A stretch of DNA of 28,345 nucleotides from a virus: positions 1 through 28,345 of the IMG/VR virus record IMGVR_UViG_3300020469_005841. One strand, written 5' to 3'. This document shows, piece by piece, positions 14,871 to 22,311 of this stretch. Under the pieces are notes generated by a model. That model was not told the DNA's origin. It worked only from the letters and a program-made list of their open reading frames with translations, and searched no databases. The translations under genes were made by a program, and so were the position numbers. Positions within the stretch are counted from its first letter, which is position 1. Every line of letters begins with the position of its first letter.

Positions 14871-17336
14871 ATGAAGCCAAAGCCTAACTTCACCCCACGA
14901 GCGCAGCAAGCAATAAACGAAGCAAAGAAAGCCGCCAAAGTTTACTTAAGTCGAACAGTAAGCCTAGAGCATTTATTTTACGGAATGGTAAAACTTAGCG
15001 CGGGAATATTGAGCGAAATCCTCTTCTTGTTAAATGTAGACCAACATAGTCTTATCAAAGAAATCTCAGACTCTTTAGAGAAGCAAGCTATAGACGATTA
15101 CTCAAGCGGAGACTATAACGAGGAAGACGAAGACCCTGTATACGATGAGCATTTTCATATGGTTCTTAAAGTCGCCGCATCAATAAGTTTTAAGCTTGGA
15201 CACGAATATGTAGGCTTAGAGCATATTTTGCTTGCCTTACTTAAATACGAAGATTCTCCGGTACCGTTTTACTTCAAACTATTCAATTCTTCCGAGGAAG
15301 ACGTTATAACAGAAGTTAGAGAATATCTACATATTTCGAACGAAAGGCCTCAAGAAACTAGGGAGCCTAGCCCAAATATTGCAATCAACTCTCCACAGCT
15401 ACCACAAACACTCGAAAAGTTTGCAGTGAACTTTAACGAGCGAGCAAACAAAGGGAAGCTTGATAATATCATCGGAAAAGATGAGGAAATTAAAGATATT
15501 TGCGAAATACTATGTAGAAGAACAAAAAATAACCCAATACTTTTAGGTGATCCTGGAGTTGGAAAAACTGCTATTGTGGAAGGCTTAGCCTTTAAAATTT
15601 TTAAAAATGAAGCCCCAGATTTTCTTTTGGGCAAAACCATATATGGCCTAGACCTAGGTTCTCTGATCGCAGGAACAAAGTACAGGGGGCAATTCGAAGA
15701 GAGATTAAAAAAGATTATTGAGGAAGCAAAAAAGGACCAAAATATAATTCTGTTTATAGACGAAATTCATACCCTTGTTGGAGCAGGAAGCGCAGAGGGA
15801 AGCATGGATGCAGCAAACTTACTTAAGCCCCTGCTTGCAAGAGGAGAGCTAAAATGCATAGGAGCAACGACTCAGGAAGAGTACAAAAAATCTATAATGA
15901 AAGACGGGGCTCTAGACAGGAGATTTCAGCCAGTAAGAGCGAAAGAGCCCACAAAAGAAGAAACAAGAACAATACTTTATGGCATAAAAAACAAGTATGA
16001 AAACTTTCACGCAATAAAATATAGCAATGAGATCATAGACTTAATTATAGAATTAACATCAAAATATATACTGGACAAGCAATTTCCAGATAAAGCTATC
16101 GATATCATGGATCAAGCTGGTTCGAAAGTAAAAATTAGAAACGTTCAAAGACCAGAAGAAGCCAAAGAGATTGAGAAAGAGCTAGAACGGCTTGCGATAA
16201 AAGAATCTAAAATGGAAATGATTAACGGCAAAAGTCTATTAATAGAAGACGAGCAGCTTTATTTGCTCGAAAAATATGACGATGTAATAAGAGAGTGGGC
16301 CGAAACAAAATTTAAAAGAAAATTTAAAGTAACTAAAAAAGACATATATGAAGTAATATCTTCTAGAACCGGAGTTCCCGTAAAAGAAATGTCAAAAAGA
16401 GATTCGCAGAGAATGGTGGGCTTATTTAAGAATCTTAAATCTAAAATCATAGGACAGAATCAGCCAATTCAAGAAATATCAGAAGCAATATTAAGATCGC
16501 AATCAGGATTAAAAGACCCCAACAAGCCAATAGGCGGCTTTCTTCTGATAGGTAAGAGCGGAACAGGGAAAACTCATACGGCAAAGTGCATAGCTGAATT
16601 TATATATGGAGATAAAAATAATCTCATACAGCTTGACATGAGCGAGTACTCTGAAAAAATAACGGCGAGCAGACTTACTGGCGCTTCTCCAGGATACGTG
16701 GGTTATGAGGAGGGCGGAGTCCTGACTGAAAAAGTTAGAAAGAATCCTTATAGCGTAGTCCTTTTTGACGAAATAGAAAAAGCCCATCCAGAGGTTGTAA
16801 ACATTTTGCTTCAGATACTTGAAGAAGGGAATGTCACAGACAATACTGGAAGAAAAATATATTTTAATAATTGCACAGTGATAATGACTGGCAATATTGG
16901 AGCAGAACAACTCGAAACAAATCACATAGGCTTCGCACCAAATTCAGATTCCCACAACGAGGATGTAATCGCCAAAGAGCTTAAAAAAACATTTAAGCCA
17001 GAATTTATAAACAGGCTTAGTCAGGTAATTTTATTTAATGATTTCAGCGAGGAGGATATGAAAAAAATAATCAAGATTGAAGTTGCACAGATTGGAGATA
17101 AGCTATCTGATAGAAATATTAAGGTGAAGGCTACAGCCGCTTTAATAAATTATATTCAGTCTCTTTGCTCTTCAGAAAAGCTTGGAGCAAGACCAATTAA
17201 AAGATTAATTGAAAAGAATATAGAAAACCCACTTTCGGAGCTTATTTTGAGCAAAAAAGTTATTAGTAATCAGATCGTAACATTCGGTTACGCCAGAAAG
17301 AAAGTAACAACCTCTATCAGGGAAGCAAAGGCTTAG
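14871..17336 (+). CDS. ClpA/ClpC-like AAA+ unfoldase
   Basis: An 821-residue Hsp100 protein. The start is taken at 14871 by the GTGTA spacing; ATG 14865, two codons earlier, is the alternative. Residues 1-155 are a double Clp N-domain. The first ATPase has Walker A GDPGVGKT at about 226-233 and Walker B LFIDE at about 294-298; a short coiled segment (428-480) follows; the second has GKSGTGKT at about 561-568 and VVLFDE near 630. An IGF tripeptide at 686-688 lies where ClpA and ClpC carry their ClpP-binding loop, and LGARPIKR closes the D2 small domain. So it may feed substrates to host ClpP, redirecting proteolysis. No ClpP gene is seen here. The stop lies inside the end of the convergent gene. 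Confidence 0.93.
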   Translation: MKPKPNFTPRAQQAINEAKKAAKVYLSRTVSLEHLFYGMVKLSAGILSEILFLLNVDQHSLIKEISDSLEKQAIDDYSSGDYNEEDEDPVYDEHFHMVLKVAASISFKLGHEYVGLEHILLALLKYEDSPVPFYFKLFNSSEEDVITEVREYLHISNERPQETREPSPNIAINSPQLPQTLEKFAVNFNERANKGKLDNIIGKDEEIKDICEILCRRTKNNPILLGDPGVGKTAIVEGLAFKIFKNEAPDFLLGKTIYGLDLGSLIAGTKYRGQFEERLKKIIEEAKKDQNIILFIDEIHTLVGAGSAEGSMDAANLLKPLLARGELKCIGATTQEEYKKSIMKDGALDRRFQPVRAKEPTKEETRTILYGIKNKYENFHAIKYSNEIIDLIIELTSKYILDKQFPDKAIDIMDQAGSKVKIRNVQRPEEAKEIEKELERLAIKESKMEMINGKSLLIEDEQLYLLEKYDDVIREWAETKFKRKFKVTKKDIYEVISSRTGVPVKEMSKRDSQRMVGLFKNLKSKIIGQNQPIQEISEAILRSQSGLKDPNKPIGGFLLIGKSGTGKTHTAKCIAEFIYGDKNNLIQLDMSEYSEKITASRLTGASPGYVGYEEGGVLTEKVRKNPYSVVLFDEIEKAHPEVVNILLQILEEGNVTDNTGRKIYFNNCTVIMTGNIGAEQLETNHIGFAPNSDSHNEDVIAKELKKTFKPEFINRLSQVILFNDFSEEDMKKIIKIEVAQIGDKLSDRNIKVKATAALINYIQSLCSSEKLGARPIKRLIEKNIENPLSELILSKKVISNQIVTFGYARKKVTTSIREAKA

Positions 17337-17841
17337 TTGGATCCCCTACTTCTGGCTCATCAGGGGTCATAGGGTCTTCAAATTTTTCTCCTGGAGAAGA
17401 AGGGGAGGCGGGAGAATCTTTTTTGTCATTAAACATTATCATGCATGCATTAAACCTGTCTCCCTGCACAGGGTACCTTTTTTTCATATTTGCATCCTGT
17501 ATGCATCGAGTGACAAACCTATCTCCATTTTCTCCCTCAGTGGGTACTGGATATCTTTTGTCTTGGTTAGTTAGAAAATTATTTTTATCTGCTTCGGGAG
17601 TTTCATCTTCTTTTCTTTCTGGGAGAAGTTCTTGGTATTCTATCCATCTAGAGGCTTCATCGATTAAATCGTGAGCCTGCATTATGTTCTTCTTGACCCA
17701 ATCCTCTACGCTATTGTCGTCTGCAATTTTTTCAAACAGGGATCTCGCTTTTTTCCATATGTGATAAAGCTCTGATTTGCTTTTTTTTGATATATAATCC
17801 ATGCTGTCTGCCGTAGAATCTTCTTTGGGTGTTTCTCTCAT
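17317..17841 (-). CDS. Probable virion-module protein, unknown
   Basis: A 174-residue acidic protein. Residues 14-70 form a helical block (ISKKSKSEL...ARSLFEKI...DLIDEASRW). Residues 108-140 contain a Cys-bearing motif (DRFVTRCIQDANMKKRYP...DRFNAC) that resembles small domains in other marine phage structural modules. The tail is rich in Pro, Glu and Asp. It is the last gene of the minus-strand head cluster and overlaps the end of the unfoldase gene by 20 bases. A neck or connector role would fit the position but is not shown. Confidence 0.7.
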   Translation of the reverse strand: MRETPKEDSTADSMDYISKKSKSELYHIWKKARSLFEKIADDNSVEDWVKKNIMQAHDLIDEASRWIEYQELLPERKEDETPEADKNNFLTNQDKRYPVPTEGENGDRFVTRCIQDANMKKRYPVQGDRFNACMIMFNDKKDSPASPSSPGEKFEDPMTPDEPEVGDPTKPLLP

Positions 17842-17850
17842 ATATGTATA

Positions 17851-18378
17851 TTACACAGTTTTTCCGTAAATTCCTGAGGTCTCTGGCGACTCTGGAGAAT
17901 CTTTGCCCACTGCTTGTCTGGGCATAGCGTGGTATAAATTATACGCATATATAAGCTCTTTCATTCTTTCTTGTGAAACAAGATAAGCTTGATGGTAAAA
18001 CTTTGGAGTAGGGTTAGAAGAGTCAATTTGTCTTTTGATCACAGAGTCTCCCTCTTGAATGCTCGCCCAATTTATCGTGTCGCCTTCCCCATCCATTCTC
18101 CTTAGAGCTCTTCTCTCTGCTTTTCTATTATACTCAGATAAATACATTTCCCTAAGAATAGATTGCTCTTCCAGCAGAAGGTTTTCTGGGTTACTTCCGC
18201 TGAAAGAGCTAAATATTAAATTATTTAGTTCTCCTAAATGACCTTCTAGCCAACCAGAGACTAATTTAATTTCAGTGAGTCTTCCGCTAGTACCCTGCTC
18301 GAAGAAACCTACTTCTTCGTCATATATCTTTACTGCGAGTTCGCCTAGGTTTGTTTCGGGCTGTGGGTCGAAAGACAT
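17851..18378 (-). CDS. Probable head or neck protein, unknown
   Basis: A 175-residue protein with a strong Shine-Dalgarno (AGGAGG, about four bases before the ATG), one of the few in the window. It is mostly helical: residues 10-95 carry LGELAVKIYDEEV, GWLEGHLGELNNLI and EYNRKAERRALRR, then an acidic middle and KFYHQAYLVSQERMKELIYA. The C-terminus is rich in Ser and Pro. Position directly after the SAP-like protein and capsid genes suggests a connector or completion protein. No diagnostic motif is visible. Confidence 0.72.
   Translation of the reverse strand: MSFDPQPETNLGELAVKIYDEEVGFFEQGTSGRLTEIKLVSGWLEGHLGELNNLIFSSFSGSNPENLLLEEQSILREMYLSEYNRKAERRALRRMDGEGDTINWASIQEGDSVIKRQIDSSNPTPKFYHQAYLVSQERMKELIYAYNLYHAMPRQAVGKDSPESPETSGIYGKTV
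17852..17856 (-). promoter_or_regulatory. GTGTA start-site motif, 10 bases before ATG
   Basis: On the minus strand GTGTAATAT leads to the ATG at 17841 with 10 bases between GTGTA and ATG. TAATAT fits TANNNT. The site overlaps the last bases of the preceding gene. Confidence 0.5.
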
Positions 18379-18379
18379 T

Positions 18380-18781
18380 TTATCCTCCTAGGTAATCTAA
18401 TACCTGCTTATGCTTTGGATTATTTGGGTCTAATTTAATAGGCTCACCCATTACCTGGACACTACCTTGACCTCTGAGGCTAGACTCAAAAGCCCTTTTT
18501 ATTTTATTTTTTAAAACAGTTTTGTTTCCAGATGGAAATACTCCGACCTTTACAGCGTAAGCCTGTAAGTCCGTGAGGTTCATATCCTTCATCATTTCGT
18601 TAAATACGTTTTTATCGTTAGTTCGAAACGGGCTAATTTTGGGGATACCTAAAATTTCTTCAAGCTCTTTGGCCTTAGAAACCTGCTCTTCATAGCTTTT
18701 GCCAGTAGTTTGGTTTAACTCTTCAAGAGTGGGTTTCTGTTTTTTTGCCGAAGTCTTGCGCGTAGTTTTCTTTTTTGCCAT
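18380..18781 (-). CDS. Small basic protein with SAP-like motif
   Basis: A 133-residue protein. The N-terminal 17 residues are a Lys/Arg/Thr-rich basic tail. Residues 65-100 (MNLTDLQAYAVKVGVFPSGN then KTVLKNKIKRAF) have the helix-turn-helix pattern of a SAP domain: Leu-rich helix, a Gly turn, then Lys-x-x-Leu. SAP domains bind DNA in bacteria, phages and eukaryotes. The last residues, LDYLGG, end 11 bases before the stop of the Shine-Dalgarno leader for the next gene. The start has AAGGAATAAGG upstream and a GTGTA promoter candidate 25 bases away. A DNA-binding head protein is a reasonable guess. Confidence 0.72.
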   Translation of the reverse strand: MAKKKTTRKTSAKKQKPTLEELNQTTGKSYEEQVSKAKELEEILGIPKISPFRTNDKNVFNEMMKDMNLTDLQAYAVKVGVFPSGNKTVLKNKIKRAFESSLRGQGSVQVMGEPIKLDPNNPKHKQVLDYLGG

Positions 18782-18806
18782 AATACCTTATTCCTTGTAG
18801 TTTTAG

Positions 18807-18811
18807 TACAC
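18807..18811 (-). promoter_or_regulatory. GTGTACTAAAA promoter candidate with a short leader
   Basis: On the minus strand GTGTACTAAAA lies 25 bases before the ATG at 18781, and a Shine-Dalgarno (AAGGAATAAGG) stands between. This arrangement supports a promoter rather than a translation signal. It starts a new unit just after the capsid terminator. Confidence 0.6.
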
Positions 18812-18832
18812 AATATAATAACAATTGTAAAT

Positions 18833-18862
18833 AAAAAATCCACCCCAGTTTCCTGGGGTGGA
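18833..18862 (-). terminator. Rho-independent terminator after the capsid gene
   Basis: TCCACCCCA (18839-18847) pairs with TGGGGTGGA (18854-18862), with one more G-C pair inside and a four-base loop. On the minus strand six T residues follow (18838-18833). It lies 30 bases after the major capsid stop. Confidence 0.92.
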
Positions 18863-18891
18863 CTTAAGGGGATTTAGTTTAATTAGAAATA

Positions 18892-20031
18892 TTAAACAAT
18901 GAGTCCAAGAAGAACCCTGTCGTCGATGATCATACGGCCCTCTTCAAGGGATCCGTAGTAACCGATCTTCGATTGGCGGGTTGCAAACTGGTCATCCGCG
19001 ACTAAGCTGAACTCGTCTCCGCTTTCGGAGTCTGTGGCAACCGCACGAATCATCGATTCGCGACTAAGGTCGACACCTACGAGAACTTCTTCGGTTGCTC
19101 CGTCAAAAGCGGAGGTGCCTGCAGCGCCTGTATAATGATCAGCGTATAATGTAGCTCCAGCGGAAACATCAAATGTTGTATTCCACTTTTGACCTACGCC
19201 CATTTCATTATACTCCTGGATCGATACGCCATAGAACTCAGGAATGCCTGCGCTGTTGAAAACAGCATCACGCATTGTATCAGTTCCAGCGATTCCACCA
19301 GCGTTTCCAGCGGCTGCTCCGTCTCCACCCTTGGTGTTGACAGGGTTGTAAGCCAAACCGCGAATTTCTTCTACGATTTCAGGGGAAACCAAGATGTCTG
19401 TGATTCCACGACCACGACGATCAGCAGGTGTTCCGCCGTTCCAAGCTGTGTTGATTCTCTTTGCCTTGGTGAACAACTTGTTCAAGTCGGAAAGAAGGAA
19501 CCTGTTAGCTTGAGCCGAACGAATAACGTGTTGCTCGCTGTTTGTGGAAGCATTAGCAAGAGCAGTCATGATCATGGTAGCGGAGGTCTTTTCTTGCTTG
19601 AGAAGAACTTCCTGAGCCATGCGTGTGAATGTTTTGCTAACGACATCAAGTCGGGAACGAGAAGCATAACGCTTGTCGAAGCTCAATGCGCTGTCGAGAG
19701 TATAAGTTGTGAACTTAAGCTCGCTTTGCGAAGGAGCGACTTGGTTAGTCGGAAGACCTCCAGGAACGGATTGACTCCAAACCTGAATGTAGTCCTCATC
19801 TGTAATATCATGATAGAGATCCAAAGGAATACTTGGGCTCTCATCAGAGTTAAATTGAAGAGAAGTAAACATGTTGCTTACTGTGGGAGCCGTATTAACG
19901 ACTTCCGCCAAAACTGGGCCGATAAATTCAGCGAGAGCAGTTTGGGCTTCGTATGCAACGTCTCTGTTCTTCGAAGCCATAGCTTTAACTAGCTCGACTT
20001 GCTCGGGTGTTTGCTTTAGAGTAATTTTCAT
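18892..20031 (-). CDS. Major capsid protein
   Basis: A 379-residue protein in the usual place after protease-scaffold and decoration genes. The layout fits an HK97-fold capsid protein: a helical N-terminus (residues 1-50), a long strand-rich middle with LDSALSFDKRYASRSRLDV, an A-domain with IVEEIRGLAYNPVNTK and a Gly/Ala loop, then GVSIQEYNEMG and a C-terminal strand region (IGYYGSLEEGRMIIDDRVL). AAGGA lies 11 bases before the ATG. By eye it is richer in G+C and in preferred codons (GAA, AAG, GTT, ACT) than its neighbours, as expected for the most abundant virion protein. A strong terminator follows. Identity rests on position and general character, not on a specific motif. Confidence 0.85.
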   Translation of the reverse strand: MKITLKQTPEQVELVKAMASKNRDVAYEAQTALAEFIGPVLAEVVNTAPTVSNMFTSLQFNSDESPSIPLDLYHDITDEDYIQVWSQSVPGGLPTNQVAPSQSELKFTTYTLDSALSFDKRYASRSRLDVVSKTFTRMAQEVLLKQEKTSATMIMTALANASTNSEQHVIRSAQANRFLLSDLNKLFTKAKRINTAWNGGTPADRRGRGITDILVSPEIVEEIRGLAYNPVNTKGGDGAAAGNAGGIAGTDTMRDAVFNSAGIPEFYGVSIQEYNEMGVGQKWNTTFDVSAGATLYADHYTGAAGTSAFDGATEEVLVGVDLSRESMIRAVATDSESGDEFSLVADDQFATRQSKIGYYGSLEEGRMIIDDRVLLGLIV

Positions 20032-20048
20032 TTTCGTAAAATCCTTTC

Positions 20049-20657
20049 TTAGAAGCTAACTTTGCAGAGAAACTTGTCTGCACCGCTTTTGGCGACAACT
20101 GAACCAACTGTTCCGTCTGTAGCGTGAACATCAAGCTCGCCATCAGCCGCGAGAAGAAGTGTCATTCCTACATCAACGTTAGCTGGGGTTGCGAATGCAG
20201 AAGCCGCGAGAAGAACGAGACCTCTTGTCAAAACAGGGACTGTTTGGCCAGGAAGTACGCCTTGCGCTTCATCAAGTTTTTGTTTGTAATAGAGCATTTT
20301 TTCTCCATTTTCGTCGAAGGCCAAGGTCTCACGAAGAGTGATCCCCAAAGCTACTTCGCCAGCAGCGGCAGGAGTAACAGTCATACCGTTAGAAGGGTAT
20401 GCGTTATATCCGATATGTGCGCTTGAAAAGCTGGCGCCGAGATAATCTCTCAACTTGTCTCCGCTAGCGGAGTCCATCTTTGAAGGCACATCACCGGGCA
20501 GTTCTCCCGCATTTACCTTGACCACTACGCCTGAGTCCCACGCTCCACTGCCAGCCTCTACGCATTGTGCGAGAGTCAAACTTGCAGTATCGAGTGCGAA
20601 CATGTTTACGACTTCGTGTTCACTGTAATCTCGGTATGGTAATATTCTTTTTGCCAT
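20049..20657 (-). CDS. Candidate capsid decoration protein
   Basis: A 202-residue protein between the protease-scaffold and the capsid protein, the standard place for decoration proteins. It is rich in Gly, Ala and Val with strand-like runs: GEVALGITLRETLAFDENGE near the middle, then VLPGQTVPVLTRGLVLLAAS, and VGSVVAKSGADKFLCKV at the end. I recognise similar proteins next to capsid genes in other marine phages. Codon use is biased like that of the capsid gene. The start has only a weak AAAAGAAA upstream. Virion function is likely; decoration rather than minor capsid is inferred. Confidence 0.72.
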   Translation of the reverse strand: MAKRILPYRDYSEHEVVNMFALDTASLTLAQCVEAGSGAWDSGVVVKVNAGELPGDVPSKMDSASGDKLRDYLGASFSSAHIGYNAYPSNGMTVTPAAAGEVALGITLRETLAFDENGEKMLYYKQKLDEAQGVLPGQTVPVLTRGLVLLAASAFATPANVDVGMTLLLAADGELDVHATDGTVGSVVAKSGADKFLCKVSF

Positions 20658-20670
20658 AATTTATTTTCTT

Positions 20671-22296
20671 TTAGAATGAAATTTTTACAGAATCCTTAAA
20701 TGTCTTGGCGAAGCGATCCTTGAAGGACTCTCCGTCAGAAGAAGATTCGTTGTTGTTCACAACTGCAGCGTCTTCAACTTCAATGTTGTCGAGGGCATCT
20801 TCTACATCTTCAGATTCTTGGGTTTCTTGAGTTTGTTCAGAAGCCTGAGAGACTTCTTCAACAATTTCCTCAGTAGCTTCAGCAACTTCTTCTTCTACTT
20901 GGTTAAGGCGTTTTTCAACCTCTTCCTTAACCTTAGCTTCAAAAGCGGCGGCTTGTTCTTGGATGTATTCTTTGTTCTTGTGCTTCCATACTTTTGCAAG
21001 TTTTTCTCGGTAAGCGGCGAACGAATCATCAGAATTGTCTAGATCAGACAACTCAGTCGCAACCACTTGGCGATCTTCGTCATCTAAATCATAAACTTCG
21101 TCAAGAGCCTCCATGCGGTTATTAAAAAGAACTTCTGCTTCTCTTGCGGCATTTTCATCCTCAAGGGTAACAAGCTTCTCTTCGGTAGCCTTAAGTTGAT
21201 CTTCTACTTCAGTCATTTTTTCTTGAAGGGCTGCTTGAGCGCTAGCAGCTTCTTCTTTTTCAGCCTTAGCTTTTTCGAGGTCAGCGATATATTGCTCGCT
21301 TTTTTCTTTTATCGCCTCGCTAAAAACCTTAGAAATGCTGGCAACGGCCTCTTCAGAAAAGTCCTGCTTGCCGAGCTTTTCGTCTAAAGCTGCTCGGAAT
21401 TCATTGATTATTGTGTCTTTATCCATAGTAAAGTTTTTATTGTATTCTTTGTTTAGTACATTTTCCTTAACGGATTGGGAAATTTTTTCATTATCACTAA
21501 TTAATTTGTCTATAGGCTTGATAGCAACTGGCTCATCTCTTTCTTCTGGAGTTTCCATTTTTTCATTCACAACCAAGCCCTTAACATCAGCGGCTGGATT
21601 TGATGTGAAGCCTATTCCAAGTGGGTATATATCTCCAGTGATCAATCGACTAACTACCCTTCCATCAGAAAGAACTCCTCTGCCCCCAAAAGATTTTAGG
21701 TAAGGAGTATATTCTTCGATCTCTTCTTTGCTAGAGACTATAATAGACTCAGACAGGTCTTGACCTCCAATGGCGATTACATAGTCATTAAATCCAACCT
21801 CCCAGCTGGCAGACACCGCATGATAAAAATCACTCTCACTATCCGTTGAGCTCATAACCAAATCTGCAAACTCTTTGCTTGCAGTTTTATATACCACTGC
21901 ACCCAACGCAATATTGTAAGCGCTTTCGGATAATAGAGCATCCTCCGAAGATATCAGCTCAGAATCATCATCATATTTAGAGAATCCAGCGGATACTATA
22001 TGTCCAACAATTTTATCTCTATTATGTTCTATATTTGTAGGTTTATGAATGAAGTAATCTTTTATTTTGACCGCGGCTTCACTATCGATGCCATCTCCGT
22101 TCTTATTAAATTTGTTAACTACTGCAGCATTAAATGCTACGCCAATTAAATCTATATTTTTTTCAAAGTTTATTCCTTGGGGAATCAGAGGTTTAAGAGC
22201 CTCAATTGAGGCTTCGCTTATGCTTGAGTCGCATATATCATTTGATGCAAGCACAACATTCTCAAAAGTTGCAGTGTATTTGAATTCCTGGGACAT
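20671..22296 (-). CDS. Head maturation protease fused to scaffold
   Basis: A 541-residue fusion. Residues 1-240 are the prohead protease: H91 (NIEHNRDKIVGHI) and a serine in YHAVSASWEVGF (S162 or S164) fit the His-Ser pair of phage maturation proteases. Residues 290-541 are a strongly acidic, Glu/Ala-rich coiled coil ending in the basic SFKDRFAKTFKDS, typical of a scaffold that binds capsid protein. An internal Met291 (21426) begins the scaffold half and may be a separate start. The ATG at 22296 is chosen over GTG 22311 because GTGTA lies exactly 10 bases before it. The protease is expected to remove the scaffold before DNA entry. Confidence 0.9.
   Translation of the reverse strand: MSQEFKYTATFENVVLASNDICDSSISEASIEALKPLIPQGINFEKNIDLIGVAFNAAVVNKFNKNGDGIDSEAAVKIKDYFIHKPTNIEHNRDKIVGHIVSAGFSKYDDDSELISSEDALLSESAYNIALGAVVYKTASKEFADLVMSSTDSESDFYHAVSASWEVGFNDYVIAIGGQDLSESIIVSSKEEIEEYTPYLKSFGGRGVLSDGRVVSRLITGDIYPLGIGFTSNPAADVKGLVVNEKMETPEERDEPVAIKPIDKLISDNEKISQSVKENVLNKEYNKNFTMDKDTIINEFRAALDEKLGKQDFSEEAVASISKVFSEAIKEKSEQYIADLEKAKAEKEEAASAQAALQEKMTEVEDQLKATEEKLVTLEDENAAREAEVLFNNRMEALDEVYDLDDEDRQVVATELSDLDNSDDSFAAYREKLAKVWKHKNKEYIQEQAAAFEAKVKEEVEKRLNQVEEEVAEATEEIVEEVSQASEQTQETQESEDVEDALDNIEVEDAAVVNNNESSSDGESFKDRFAKTFKDSVKISF
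21452..21461 (-). promoter_or_regulatory. ATGTACTAAA element upstream of internal scaffold start
   Basis: Inside the protease-scaffold gene, the minus strand reads ATGTACTAAA about 30 bases before the internal ATG (Met291). It differs by one base from the GTGTACTAAA at 18807. It may drive a separate scaffold mRNA; this is speculative. Confidence 0.25.
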
Positions 22297-22306
22297 TTGA
22301 TGTAAG

Positions 22307-22311
22307 TACAC
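22307..22311 (-). promoter_or_regulatory. GTGTA start-site motif, 10 bases before ATG
   Basis: On the minus strand GTGTACTTA leads to the ATG at 22296 with 10 bases between. It falls in the short gap after the terminase stop and could head the capsid transcript. AGGTG here is a possible weak Shine-Dalgarno. Confidence 0.5.

Noticed and set aside
17300-17345. Terminator between the convergent unfoldase and head clusters
   Set aside because: The two genes overlap by 20 bases and no stable hairpin with a T tract was seen.
19189-19992. 267-residue ORF antisense to the major capsid gene
   Set aside because: It lies entirely within the capsid gene, has low-complexity Ser/Cys/Val composition and no start signal; it is a shadow of a codon-biased gene.
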